A stretch of 64,000 nucleotides of DNA from Hemibagrus wyckioides. Taxonomy: Eukaryota; Chordata; Actinopteri; Siluriformes; Bagridae. A program made the translations under genes and the position numbers. Below, in pieces: positions 11,166 through 21,744 of the stretch. The stretch spans positions 15,331,428-15,395,427 of the forward strand of contig NC_080711.1 in assembly GCF_019097595.1 (NCBI RefSeq), in the 5' to 3' direction. Position 1 is the stretch's first letter, and each line of letters starts with the position of its first letter. The notes under the pieces were generated by a model. The model saw only the letters and a program-made list of their open reading frames with translations. It made no database searches and was not told the origin of the DNA.

Positions 11166-11865
11166 ACATTTACAGTCATTTTACAATGTGTGTATATGAA
11201 TGTATTAAATGTCGGACCATCATGTCTAACTCTTTAATCCAGTTTTGATACAGAATATGAACCTGCTCTATTATCCACTACTACAGGCATCATGTGATAG
11301 TAGCAGCTGTTTATCAGAGCAGCTGATAGTTTCTACACCACAGTCCGGTTCTGTTTATGGGTTTGGGAAGCTGTGATCTGTGCATATGATTGCAATATTA
11401 GATTTGGGATGTTTGAACTTAATAATAATTTTTTTTTGCTTAAAACGTATACTAACATTTTGTTGTGTTAATTTGGCTTGGACTATTACAAGCACAGTAG
11501 CAGAGTACCGGCGCGCGCAAAGCGTTATATTGTTGCTAGGAGATACAACCGCTTTCTGAAGTACCATGAAGCTGGAAACAACATGAACGAAAAGAGGAAT
11601 TTCAAAATAAAATCCCACATAGCGAAAGATATCTTAAATGACTTAAATTTCGGATTAAGGGAGTTTATATAAAGGACTGTACAATTAAGTCCCCAGATGT
11701 GTCATAGAAAAATTTGCATGTTTATGAAATAATTATGATCTGCATATCAAAATGAGTTTAATGAGAATGATTCTTTTCAAATATATTTCAAATACAACAG
11801 AATTGAGTTTTCGTAGAATAGGAAATCGTAGAATATCTACTTATTACTTACACCGGCTTAGTTGT

Positions 11866-12165
11866 TAGCACATTTGTCTTGCACCTCTGAGGTCGTGTGT
11901 GTGTGTAAAATTTGCATGTTCTCCCCATGCTTCTGAGGTTTCCTCAGGGTAATCCAGTTTCCTCCTCCAGTCTTAGGTTTGTAGGTTGTAGACTCCTCCT
12001 CCAGCCAATGCTGATATAAAAGGCTTTTTTAAAATTGTCTGTAGTGTGTGAATGGGTGTGATGGGTTGACACCCTGTGTAAGATGTTTCCTGCCTTGTGC
12101 CCCAAGTCCCCCACGATAGGCTCCAGGTTTCCTGTGACCCTGCAAAAGAAAATTAATGGATGCAC
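11866..12165 (+). repeat. dispersed repeat R1
   Basis: The segment contains blocks common in fish intergenic DNA: gcatgttctccccatgcttc, tcctccagtcttaggttt, gtgatgggttgacaccctgt and tgccttgtgccccaagtc, ending near aattaatgga. Other copies are at 12480-12740 (inverted), 17425-17690 and probably 21745-21960. Class unknown, perhaps a SINE- or LINE-derived tail. Confidence 0.6.
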
Positions 12166-12479
12166 AGTTAATGTCTGCTCAAAATGGCATTTAATATGTC
12201 CACTGGATATGTTTACAGGTCACAAAAGCTAGTAAAAAATGTTGCTAAATTGGCAGTACTGGAAAGTTGCTTTTCAGTAACAGATTTTTTTTTTTTTAAA
12301 TCTAAACCTCCTTCTGCTTTGTACTTTATTTAGGCATTTATGTCATTTATGTCACTTGGCTACCCCTTACTTTGACCTCTACTTACTTTGTTTTTGCTTT
12401 TGGGGATGGTATTCTTTTTTTGTTGTTGTTATAAAACCAATAAAACAATCATCAGAGCACATATTTAAAGCATATAATG

Positions 12480-12740
12480 TGAAATCTATTCATTCATTCA
12501 TTCATTCATTCATTCTCAATATTCTGTCCATCACACACTCACACACATACACACACTCATCCACACTAGGGGCAATAGCATAGTCCATCTGACTACGTAA
12601 TACAAGCAGACTACAATTACCACAGTGGGAGAAAACCAGACAACCTAGAGGAAACCCATGATAACCTCAAGAGAACATGTAATATTCTACAGGAACAGGA
12701 TTGAATCCGGGGATCCTGGTCAGGTGACTACTCTTAGTAC
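12480..12740 (-). repeat. dispersed repeat R1, inverted copy, with (CATT)n start
   Basis: Read on the minus strand this gives the R1 blocks (ggtttcctctaggttgtctg, then ttttctcccactgtggtaat). It begins on the plus strand with about seven CATT tetramers (12488-12515), which fits the ATGG-like tail of the family. With the copy at 11866-12165 it makes an inverted pair. Confidence 0.5.
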
Positions 12741-12824
12741 AAACTTCCCAATCGAGACACATTGTTTTCTCCTTAAAAACGTAAATTATGATAAATCCTT
12801 TGTGATCATTTTCCAGAAGCTTAC

Positions 12825-12870
12825 TATAATATAATATAATATAATATAATATAATATAATATAATATAAT
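12825..12870. repeat. (ATAAT)n microsatellite
   Basis: About nine ATAAT pentamers. A longer array of the same unit is at 13319-13408. Confidence 0.95.
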
Positions 12871-12879
12871 CAATTACAT

Positions 12880-13050
12880 TTTTCAATTCAATTTTATTTG
12901 GATAGCACTTTTAACAGTGAAGAATCATGGTACAAAAACTCCAAGACTACCTCCCTTCAATGGGAAAAGGAAGAAACCTTGAGAGAAACCAGACCCAAAA
13001 GGGAACCTCATTCTCATTTGGGTGACACCGGAGAGTGATAGATAGATAAA
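12880..13050 (+). repeat. dispersed repeat R2
   Basis: Shares blocks with copies at 33865-34055, 37534-37775 and 60388-60600 (inverted): 'atagcacttttaacagtgaa', 'ggaagaaaccttgagagaaa', 'ccagacccaaaagggaacct' and 'gggtgacacc'. The family is common in fish DNA but I cannot place it in a superfamily. Confidence 0.65.
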
Positions 13051-13097
13051 TAGAACTTAGATATAACTTCCAGCAGCATAGATAATAAGGTAATAAA

Positions 13098-13128
<31 letters not shown>

Positions 13129-13318
13129 ACGATTAAATAAAATATAACGTAAAATACTAAATACTAGAATTTTAGGGTACAAAATCGAACAAAAAATATA
13201 ACAAGTAAAATATAATAAAATAAATCATAACAGAAAATACTGAATACTAGAAATTTTAAGGTATAAGAAATAATAAGGCAATGTGGGGAATTATTCTAAA
13301 CACCAGAGAGTGTGATTA

Positions 13319-13408
13319 TGAATAATATAATATAATATAATATAATATAATATAATATAATATAATATAATATAATATAATATAATATAATATAATATAA
13401 TATAATAT
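13319..13408. repeat. (TATAA)n array upstream of cep112
   Basis: About 17-18 TATAA pentamers ending some 40-60 bases before the likely cep112 5' exon. The unit resembles a TATA box, so the array may affect start-site choice; this is inference from position. Confidence 0.95.
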
Positions 13409-13449
13409 AGAATTATATAATTTTAATTTTAATATTTATGACTTTTGTT

Positions 13450-13566
13450 TGTTCCAGTGTTCTCCTGGCGGCCATTTTGTTGCGCGGTTACTGCGTGTGA
13501 CTTCACACCGAGTTTGAACCGTTTGGCAGCTCTGATTTATAAACAACTTGTTGCTCTTTCATCTTG
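13450..13566 (+). promoter_or_regulatory. cep112: likely cep112 promoter and 5' untranslated exon 1
   Basis: A short island of mixed composition (tggcggccattttgttgcgcggttac) separates the AT-rich array from a good donor site, CTTG|GTGAGA at 13566/13567. It contains no ATG. The coding exon at 13970 begins with an acceptor only three bases before its ATG, so an upstream untranslated exon is required, and this segment is the best candidate. Its exact start is unknown. Confidence 0.5.
13467..13479 (-). promoter_or_regulatory. YY1-like site
   Basis: The minus strand reads CAAAATGGCCGCC, close to the YY1 consensus AANATGGCGGC often found at start sites of housekeeping genes. It fits a TATA-less cep112 core promoter. 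Motif match only. Confidence 0.4.
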
Positions 13567-13972
13567 GTGAGAACTGATCCGCATGGTTTCTGTTTTGTTT
13601 TCAGCTCTAACATGGATGCAGAGTTCCAGACACACTCCGTGATCTCTGTGTACTTGTGTTAATAGTATATTATAGGGTAATGTATCCATATAGACTGCAG
13701 TGTTTTTACAGAAGCCGCTGGTTGGTAACGGGTGCAGAGTCAAGCGACTGGCTTCAGTTTAAATAGTTTAGATAGTAAAACTAGTTAGTTGTAACTTGGA
13801 AGAGAGAAACCAGTTTAGTAACCGATCTTACTTATTCCTGACTTTTGTTTAAAAAAAAAAAATCCATGCATTATCAGCTCTCGGATCATTTCCCTTTTAG
13901 TGCTCGTGCAAACTGTGTTTTCATACGTTTTCTTTATAAGGATGTTTTTCCTCCTGATTTTCTTTGCAGGAC

Positions 13973-14075
13973 ATGATGAGTAGTGAGGAGGACTCTCTGG
14001 AGAAACTGGACTCTGAATTTGACCACTACTTAGTTGACATGAAACCCTTCGTGCTCAGGCTTCCAGACAAATCAG
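13973..14075 (+). CDS. cep112: centrosomal protein CEP112, first coding exon
   Basis: The exon begins at 13970 after a TTTCTTTGCAG acceptor. Two ATGs in tandem open the frame at 13973 and 13976. It encodes 34 residues plus one base, ending at the donor TCAG|GTCAGT. The peptide is acidic, then contains LDSEFDHYLVDMKPFVLRLP, the start of the DUF4485 domain found in CEP112. CEP112 (formerly CCDC46) is a coiled-coil protein of the centrosome and, in mammals, is needed for normal sperm structure. The spliced frame of the eleven coding exons seen here is continuous (1134 bases, 378 codons). The human protein is roughly 950 residues, so well over half lies beyond the window. Confidence 0.9.
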
Positions 14076-14103
14076 GTCAGTTTCACAGCTGAACTGGAAC
14101 CAG

Positions 14104-14141
<38 letters not shown>
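14104..14141. repeat. (GT)n microsatellite
   Basis: About 18 GT dinucleotides roughly 30 bases into the intron after the first cep112 coding exon. Confidence 0.95.
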
Positions 14142-14142
<1 letters not shown>

Positions 14143-14233
14143 AGTGTGAGATCTCCTAGGCCAAGACATTTCTATATCCACAATAACACATGCTAACACT
14201 GAGTGAGTGGGAGAAAACACCTTGACACCTTAG

Positions 14234-14625
14234 AAAGGATGGACAGACCGGTTTGAGCCGTCCGGGCAGATAGAGTAAATCATATAATCGCTCTTTACAT
14301 CCACGGTGAGCAGAAAAGCATCTCAGATTCCACTCCTTTCAGCCAAGGAGAAGAATCTGAGACTAATCACCCGAACTGAAGATTGGGAGGAAAAAAAAAA
14401 AATTCACCTGGTCTTTTTTTCTAATCTTCATCTGTCCAGTTTGGGTGATTCAGTGCTTATGATAGTCTCAGATTCTTCTCCTTGGCTGAAAGGAGTGGGA
14501 TCTGTTGTAGCTCATCCACCTCATCTCACCTTGGTTTGTTCACCGTTCTTTATAAATGTTAGAGACTGTTACATGTATTACAAAAATTCCAGTAGATCAG
14601 CAGTTTATGGTACATGTACATCAGG
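14234..14625. mobile_element. Tc1-like family 2, foldback copy a
   Basis: The left arm (about 14234-14395) is a plus-oriented piece of a Tc1-like transposase gene with the signature 'ggtgagcagaaaagcatctc', then 'cctttcagccaaggagaaga'. The right arm (about 14410-14615) carries related sequence inverted (tcttctccttggctgaaagg), so the RNA could fold into a long hairpin. The right arm stops at a family 1 fragment starting near 14640. A 190-residue open frame across this region is a chance fusion of two transposon fragments. Confidence 0.7.
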
Positions 14626-14639
14626 AAAAATTATTATTG

Positions 14640-14905
14640 AACTGTTAGTTCCAGTGAAGGGAACTCTTAATGCTTCAGCATACCAAGACATTTTGGACAA
14701 TTTCATTCTGCCTACTTTGTGGGAACAGTTTGGGGATGACCCCTTCCTGTTCCAACATGACTGTACACCAGTGCACAAAGCAAGGTCCATAAAGACATGG
14801 ATGAGGGAGTTTGGTGTGGAACTTTACTGGCCTGCACAGAGTCCTGACCTCAACCTGATAGAACACCTTTGGGGGTAAATTAGAGTGGAGACTGCGAGTC
14901 AGGCC
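14640..14905 (+). mobile_element. Tc1-like family 1 fragment (C-terminal transposase part)
   Basis: Closely matches 47240-47500 of the nearly complete family 1 copy. The translation includes [18 protein letters not shown] and SPDLNLIEHLWG, i.e. the second Asp and the Glu of a Tc1 DDE catalytic site. Both element ends are missing. It lies in the intron just upstream of the exon at 15155 and is inverted relative to the right arm at 15892-16044 on the other side of that exon. Confidence 0.85.
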
Positions 14906-15154
14906 AAAACTGGGACATGAATGACATGACACATGAATGACATGACGTGATCTGAGGGTAAAGTTGACAGTTTGACGATGTTAAAAGCAGACGTGTTTTA
15001 TCTGTTATATTTCTTTTGAATGTGTGTTTTAGCATTGGGCCACATCACACCACCCCATCCTCCATTCATTTACTGGTTATTTCCATATTGTGTAATTGTG
15101 ACAACCAAGTTGAATGTTGTTGTGTGATTTCACATGTCACTTCCTCCAAACCAG

Positions 15155-15345
15155 AGCGTCAGCGATGTGCCCTGTGGATTAAGAAGCTCTGTGATCCTGT
15201 TGCGTCCGGCTCGGGCCTGATGGGAAGAAAAAATCGCAACGCGTATGCCAGGCTTCTTCTGCACATGCTCAGAAAAGGAGTTCTTGAAGGACCGTTTACC
15301 TACAAGCCTGAAGCAGGAAGCCTCAAAACTTTACCAACATACATG
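15155..15345 (+). CDS. cep112: CEP112 coding exon 2 (core of DUF4485)
   Basis: The acceptor is ccaaaccag and the donor ATG|GTAAAT. The exon has 191 bases and takes one base from the previous exon to make the Glu of ERQRCALWIKKLC. It continues through GRKNRNAYARLLLHMLRKG and VLEGPFTYKPEAGSLKTLP to end in phase 0. This is the most conserved, basic and helical part of the N-terminal DUF4485 domain, and the strongest support for the CEP112 call. Family 1 Tc1 fragments in opposite orientations lie about 250 bases upstream and 550 bases downstream. Confidence 0.93.
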
Positions 15346-15424
15346 GTAAATTATTTCCTAACAAGAAAGCACTCTTTCATTTTAGTTCAAATTTGTTTGT
15401 TTGAATGATTCCTCGTGTCAATCC

Positions 15425-15474
15425 AGTCCTGTGTGTGATTGCGACATGTAAATTTCCCATTGGGATGGATAAAG

Positions 15475-15536
<62 letters not shown>

Positions 15537-15580
15537 CCTACCTACCTACCTACCTACCTACCTACCTACCTACCTACCTA
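15425..15580 (+). repeat. retroposon-like tail grading into (TATC)n(TACC)n microsatellite
   Basis: The segment begins with gtaaatttcccattgggatg gataaagtatc, typical of the 3' tail of teleost non-LTR retroposons. It passes directly into about 14 TATC units and then about 11 TACC units. The two-part structure suggests the array grew from the tail and one half then changed by T-to-C mutation. A Tc1 fragment abuts its right end. Confidence 0.7.
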
Positions 15581-16144
15581 CTCTTAATGCTTCAGCATAC
15601 CAAGACAATCTGGACAATTCCATGCTCCCAACTTTGGGGGAACAGTTTGGGGATGACCCCTTCCTGTTCCAACATGACTGCGCACCAGTACACAAAGCCA
15701 GGTCCATAAAGACATGGATGAGCGAGTTTGGTGTGGAGGAACATGAGAGGAATGGTGTAAACTTTTGACCATTCCTCTAGAAGCGCATTTATGAGGTCAG
15801 GCACTGATGCTGGACGAGAAGGTCTGGCTCACAATCTCTGCTCTAATTCATCCCAAAGATGTTATATCAGGTTTAGGACAGAACTCTGTGAAGTTCTTCT
15901 ACACCAAACTCACTCATCCATGTCTTTATGGACCTTGCTTTGTGCACTGGTGCGCAGTCATGTTGGAACAGGAAGGGACCATCCCCAAACTGTTCCCACA
16001 AAGTTGGGAGCATGAAATGTCTTGGTATGCTGAAGCATTAAGAGTTCTCTTCACTGAAATTAAGGGGCCAAGCCCAACCCCTGAAAAACAACACCTGAAT
16101 TCAATGATGTGGAGGGGTGTCCCAAAACTTTCAGCAATATAGTG
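15581..16144. mobile_element. Tc1-like family 1, inverted (foldback) pair
   Basis: The left arm, 15581-15742, is a plus-oriented transposase fragment. The right arm, 15892-16044, carries nearly the same sequence inverted, with an 11-base gap. The spacer holds further inverted family 1 sequence ([11 protein letters not shown] region on the minus strand). The right end (16060-16144) runs into the terminal repeat, ending ..cagcaatatagtg at a TA. This copy is internally deleted and has no coding capacity. Confidence 0.8.
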
Positions 16145-16225
16145 TATGTTGTTTTATGTAGCACCATGGTCCTGGAGAAACGTTGTATATGGTTGAAATG
16201 ACAATAAAAGCTTCTTGACTTGAGT
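16145..16225 (+). repeat. retroposon-like 3' tail
   Basis: Contains 'tggttgaaatgacaataaaa' followed by 'gcttcttgacttga', a tail seen in fish retroposons. It directly adjoins the family 1 element. Confidence 0.4.
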
Positions 16226-16294
16226 ATTTCATCTGTGTAATTTGTTAGCGTTAAAAGCTTAAGTACTGATAAGAAATTTTGTTTCCCTCACCAG

Positions 16295-16443
16295 TCGGTG
16301 TACTACGACGAGCCGTTGGCATCCAGGTCTCAGGCACAGAGTGCCGCCCTGCTGCCAGACTGGGTTTCTGGTGAACTGGATCGTGATGACGCCTGGCCCC
16401 TCATGCTGAAGGACTCCTCTCCACCTCATCCAAACTCCAACAG
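16295..16443 (+). CDS. cep112: CEP112 coding exon 3 (end of DUF4485)
   Basis: The acceptor is tccctcaccag and the donor CAACAG|GTATAG. The exon has 149 bases, starts in phase 0 and ends with two bases of a codon. It encodes SVYYDEPLASRSQAQSAALL, then PDWVSGELDRDDAW and a Pro/Ser-rich end. The first part closes the conserved N-terminal domain; the rest begins the linker. Confidence 0.9.
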
Positions 16444-17424
16444 GTATAGCTTTATTAACTACTCACAGCCTTGACTTCATTTAACCCTGGTGTGTTGCAT
16501 ACACTATACTTTGAATTTGGCCAAAAATGGCAAAATTGGAATAAGGTTGTAAATAACCTTATTGTGTGGAGCTGGACTTTCCAAAAAACACTCGGCCACC
16601 AATTTTTGATCTGCTACGATGTGATTTACTATATACAGATAAATCATTACTCATGGAGGCCAAAAATATTTTAGTTAGACTTCATTGTTATCACACCATT
16701 GAGGCTGAGAGTAATGCAAGTACAGTGTAAGAAGTTTAATAATCAAGGTAGACTGTTCCAAAACATCAGGCAATCGGTAAACAGTCCGTAGAGAAGAATA
16801 CGAAAACCAGGAAGCAGAAACAAGTTAAGGGAAAAAAGGAGTGTCATGACAAACAGGTGTGTGTGTGAATAAATCTCAGGAGATGAGGAATCTACCGTAT
16901 CATGATGTTGCTCCGTATCAGCCGTGTTTGTATGAAGCTGTGTGTTGTGGGTTGTTTAGTTCGACCTGATGATTGTGTAAAGCTTAAGGTTATGAATGCA
17001 GAAGCAGCACATTTTGCACTGTGTATTCTTAATCCACTGCAGCTAATCATACGAGAAACATCAGGCTGTGGGTGAAATTAACGGCTCTCGATTGTTTCAT
17101 TTGATTGATTGCTCGAATTGGAAAGGTTCTATTTATGCTTCTGTTCTCAGTGACACTTTTTGTATTATAGTACTCAGCAAGAAACAGTGTAACTGCAATG
17201 AACCAATGAATGAATAAAAGGGAAGAGATTTAAATATAAGGTATTAACTAGAAATAAAATGCCAGTTATGACTTTTGATGTGTGTAATTGTATGCTGTAA
17301 AATATAAAATATTGCCGTATTCAGTACCAAAGCTGATTTTGTAGGTTCCCGAAACATAAAAGTGCAGGGATTCAGATCCCTAGTTATTTTTTTTTTCCAT
17401 TTTTTAACTTTAAATATTTTCAAG

Positions 17425-17690
17425 GCATGGTGGCTTAGTGGGTACTGTGTTTGCACATTGTTGATGTCTTTTTTATTTTTTTCTGCTGGGTACTCCGATT
17501 TTTGTTCGCCAGTCCAAAGATATTTATATACGCTTGTAGGCTGATTGGCATTTCTAAATGGTCTGTAGTGTGCGATTGTGTGTGTGTTTGTATCATGCGA
17601 TGGGCTGGCACCCTGTCCAGGATGTCCCCTGCCTTGTGCCCTGAGTCCACAGGGATAGTCTCCCTGCAACACTATGTAGGATAAACACTA
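17425..17690 (+). repeat. dispersed repeat R1
   Basis: Carries the R1 blocks 'gtactccgattt', 'aggctgattggcatttctaa', 'gatgggctggcaccctgtcc' and 'ctgccttgtgccctgagtcc'. It begins 'catggtggcttagtgggtac', which resembles a tRNA-like head. Confidence 0.6.
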
Positions 17691-19626
17691 TCCAGCAACT
17701 TAATCACAATGCTGTGTGATAAAAGCACGCTGCAAACTAGTACACTTTAACCAATCTAAACGCTGATTTCCTATTCGGTGTCTAATTTTTATACCATCTC
17801 CCCAATATGCTTCCAATCCCCCTGTTTTGTTGAGATTTATTTATGTTTTGTTTTATTAAAAATAAACTTTTTTGGTTGTTTTTTCCCCCTGAATAAAGCC
17901 ACTCGTATAAAATCATTGTAAAGTAGTAATTTTTTGTAATCTCTATTACATTTCTGCCTTATTCAAACCGTTTATCGATTGGCATCCTCTCCACATACCA
18001 AAGCTTTCATTCAGCAGTCTAAACTCATACGCAGCTGGATACTGCCCCAAGGAGGCAAAACTGCGTAACTGCAGCCTCTTCAGCCATGAAGCTGAAACTC
18101 CATCCAGGCAAAATGACATGCTCTTTGAACTCCAAAAATCCTATTAAATCAGCTGTTATGGCTGGCATGGAGCTGAAACTAACACAGCACACAGACCACT
18201 CAGCAAAATGGATGAGAGTATCGTCTCGTCTTTTGTGGCCTTAAAAAAAAAAAAAAAAAAAACAACTTTTGAAGCTTTCTCTCTGCCTGATCCTCTGGAG
18301 CCCTTTTTCTGCACACCACATCAAAAGGATGAGGAATATTTAGGCAAAGCGAGTCTAAACACTCATGACTGGTGGTTTCAGTTATTGCGTACGTCTTACC
18401 GAATAGTGTTTTCATGTTCTGCGCTTTAGCACATGCCGTGTCTAGATTTGACTTTGCATCAGTTTTGTGGTCGGTTGCCACAAAGCTTTAATACCATTCC
18501 TTGATGAAAGCCTTTCCTTAAACCTTCTTTTCATCCAAATTAGAGCTGTTCATAAGAAAGACGGAAAGCTACATGTAAACAGGGCTACAGACCACAGAGC
18601 TGTTGAGAATTTTGTTATAATCAAGAACATGGCTGCATATAGCTGCTATAACTTAGGGCTTAGGGACGTTCTTATAATTAAATGTAACAAATTATAAAAA
18701 GGATGGAATTTCATTGTTTTTAATTAAATAAATTGAATCATTGTCAAATTGTTGTGGTATAAAGGGACTGAATTATATTGCATGTGCTGTTAGAATCTAA
18801 TAGAATATCAGGACCAAGGTGATGGGAATGATGGATTATTTTCCTATAATTGCATGCTGTGTCATGCTTTATTTCTTATTATTTGGTAGACAGAATGTCA
18901 GTGAGATACCTTCTCTAAAATTTCATAATAATCTTTCTACTGTAGTGCTGTTGGGAACTTCAGCCTTGGAAGGGTCAGTACGTGAATGCTACAGACATTC
19001 ATCACCAAAAAAATTAGTGATTAATGAGTAGTATTAATGGTAGAGTCAAGTTAAACAGGACTTACCTACAAGAGAGTGGCAAATATAAATACATGCAATA
19101 ATGAAAAGAAAGTCAGCTCAGATAACCGCACAGGATTAAACAACATGCTCACAGACCTGTTCTCATTTCATAGATGTATTCATAAATTACTTGTGCCCAA
19201 ATCCAGTATATCCTTATACTGTAATTTAATAAATACTTAACATAAATCACTTTCATCTATAATGTCCTTTGTAGTTGAATCCATTTCAAGTGCTTCAGAA
19301 TAAAATTTGCTTCCCAAATTCTACAAGTGGCACATGGTGCAAAGATCTCACTGTATAAATAAAATGAAATAAAATGTAAAACAGAATAGACTGTCACAAT
19401 TTTAGGTTTAAAATATTTACATTCATAAAACCTCATTGAGCAGCGTTTATCCATAAATTCTGTGACGACTTGACGAGAACAAAAGACTTTTATTTATCTT
19501 GCCATGCGTTTAAGAGTGGGTCAGGTATTGGATTATAATGCAGACCTCAAGTGATCTTAATGATGCAATATTAAGATCATTAGACCCTTCATAGATGTTG
19601 AAAAGTCCCATGAAATCCATCAAAAT

Positions 19627-19627
<1 letters not shown>

Positions 19628-19670
<43 letters not shown>
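19628..19670. repeat. (ATT)n microsatellite
   Basis: About fourteen ATT trinucleotides. Confidence 0.95.
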
Positions 19671-19671
<1 letters not shown>

Positions 19672-19785
19672 TAATGCTTTTTCATTAAAAGATTGTGTGT
19701 GATTTTTTGCATACAGTTTTATACAGAAAGACGAACATATATCTGTTTTTTGTGATAAGAACCTGAAATTTCAGATGGCACAACC

Positions 19786-20008
19786 AGTTAAAGTCAAAGT
19801 TAAGTCACATATACATTACTGCAAAGTAAAATTCTTTCCTCGCATATACCATCCTTGGAGGGTTAGGGGTCAGAGCACAGGGTCAGCCATGATGCAGTGC
19901 CCTGGAGCAGAGGGTGTTGGGGGGGCCTTGCTCAAGGGCCTAACAGTGGCAGCTTGTTGGTGCTCTTCCAATCAACAGCCCAGAGCCTTAACCCTGCCAC
20001 CTCCTTGA
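19786..20008 (+). repeat. dispersed repeat R3
   Basis: Contains 'gtcagagcacagggtcagcc atgatgcag', 'ccttgctcaagggcctaaca' and 'cagcccagagccttaacc'. A second copy at 43640-43805 shares 'tcagagcacagggtaatcca' and 'ctcagagccttaacc'. The ending in 'gccttaaccactgagccacc' style suggests a tRNA-like SINE read in reverse. The 77-residue open frame here is not a gene. Confidence 0.55.
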
Positions 20009-21019
20009 GAAAACGTGTATTTAAACAAAGAAATGAAAAGTGTGTTATTAGGTAACAAATTGTGAAGAATTTGACCTTGTGTATGAAATTTTATAAAATA
20101 AAGACAAAAATTTTTTTAATAGTAATAATAAAGAATTTGTAGTGTCTTGTGCAATGCAGACACAAGTGATGAAATCTAATATTTTTCATTAACATGTGAT
20201 TGCACCACCTGCCATTTTCAACAGCTTAATTGTCACTGACCCATATATAAATTATTACAGAAATATGTCACTCTCCTATTTGCTCCTAATATCTTTAAAA
20301 CAGGCTAGACTGATTTAGCCAAAAAAAGATTCACTACATGTAAAAAATGGTGGGTTTTTTTTTTGTGATGTCATCATCTGCCCGACTCTTTCTGATAGGA
20401 GGAGTCACGTTCTCAGCATTAAAAAGCTTGACCTTCCTACACAGCATTTGATCTGTTCCTTTTGAAGTAAGGGCTCTTAATCAGAGGAGAGAGAACCAAA
20501 TATAGGGAGTGAGTTTTTGCATTTTTTTTGCCTAGCTGCACTTTGAAAGTGTGGACTTGTTGGGGGAGGGATTGAAGTCCAGGGTCTGATTTGGGTATGC
20601 TCATTAAAGGCGTTTAGATCACAGCCCGAGTCCTTGTGGAGCAGCTCTTTCATGTGTCCCTCTCGTTTAGATTAGATGAAAAGGGCCGAGCATGTCAGCT
20701 CTCTTGTGATGTGGCCGCATTTGATCGCTATCGGTGAGATGGAGATGAGGAAACACTTGCGTTTTCTTTTTTGTTTGCTTTTTTTTTAGTATGTATTTGT
20801 TTCTTAGGTGATGGGCGTGGCACTTGGTATTTCTTTTTTAAGCTAACTATTAGTTTTAGTTGCTGTAAAATATGAAATAGCTGTAACAAACTATCTACAG
20901 CACTACAGGTATAAACTATTTTAGTCAACCTGACATATAGACATTATCTGAAACCTGGCAACCTGAAAGAAGCCAGCTTGGGACATGTACAGTATATATA
21001 CTCTAGAATGTGCGTCATT

Positions 21020-21690
21020 ATGATACAAATACCAAATACACTTACTGAGTGCTCTATAAGGGAACGCCTATACACTTACACTCATTCATGCATCGTGATC
21101 AGCAGCTTGGAGTAATGTTCACATCAACCATCAGAATGGGGATAATAATGTGATCTCAGTGATTTTGACTGTGGCTTAATTGTTAGTGACAGATGAGCAT
21201 GTTTGAGTATTTCTGTAACTGCTGATCTCCTGGGATTCTCACACACTTTAGAGGTCTTTAGAGGTTTGTCAGAAAAGAAAAACCGTCCAGTGAGCAGCAG
21301 GTCTGTGGACTGAAGTACATTATTGATGAGAGAAGTCCATAGCGAATGACCAGACTGGTTTGAGATGACCAAGAAGCTCCGGTAACTCAGATAACCACTC
21401 TGTACAGTTGTGGTGAGCAGAAACGTAGAAAGCAGAAAATCTTAACATGAACAGGACAGTGAGTTCACAGCTACTGGATCCAAATCCAACAAAAGCGCTT
21501 TGTGATGTGGTAGAGCAGCGTGAAAGTGCACCCGAAAAATCTGCAGGAATTGCACGGTGCAGTCATTTCAACATAAACCAGAACGCCAAAGAAGTGTTTC
21601 CAACATCTTGTGCAATCCTTAACATGAACATTGAAGCTGTTTTGAAAGCAACAGGAGGCCCTACCGTGTATTTGTTAAAAGCACTATACA
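21020..21690 (+). mobile_element. Tc1-like family 2, internally deleted copy b
   Basis: The left end (cacttactgagtgctctataag) and the block 'catcaaccatcagaatgggg' start a Tc1-like element. The N-terminal transposase part runs to about 21440. It then jumps to the C-terminal part (aaatctgcaggaattgcacg; VYLLKALYKNKAG region) at about 21500-21690. The catalytic core is missing and the frames are broken. Non-functional. Confidence 0.75.
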
Positions 21691-21744
21691 AAAATAAAGC
21701 AGGTAGCATTGCTGCCATGCAACTTCAGGGTATGAATCTAAACT

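Larger units (their letters stand above)
9529..13449. other. intergenic region between prkca and cep112
   Basis: No convincing gene was found here. The content is a tandem duplication (9721-10116), a TTTTA array, a family 3 Tc1-like element, two R1 repeats in opposite orientations, an R2 repeat and two TATAA-type arrays. In mammals, from memory, APOH lies between these two genes; nothing resembling it was recognised here. The stretch 11166-11865 has no identified repeat. Confidence 0.7.

Noticed and set aside
9529..13449. Search for APOH between the two genes
   Set aside because: No Cys-rich Sushi-domain exons were seen in either strand; it may be absent or elsewhere in this species.
14306..14878. 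A 190-codon frame
   Set aside because: It fuses family 2 and family 1 transposon pieces by chance; the catalytic first Asp is missing and no single protein matches.
15405..15768. Frames with YLSIYLSI repeats
   Set aside because: Translation of the TATC/TACC array, in one case running into a Tc1 fragment.
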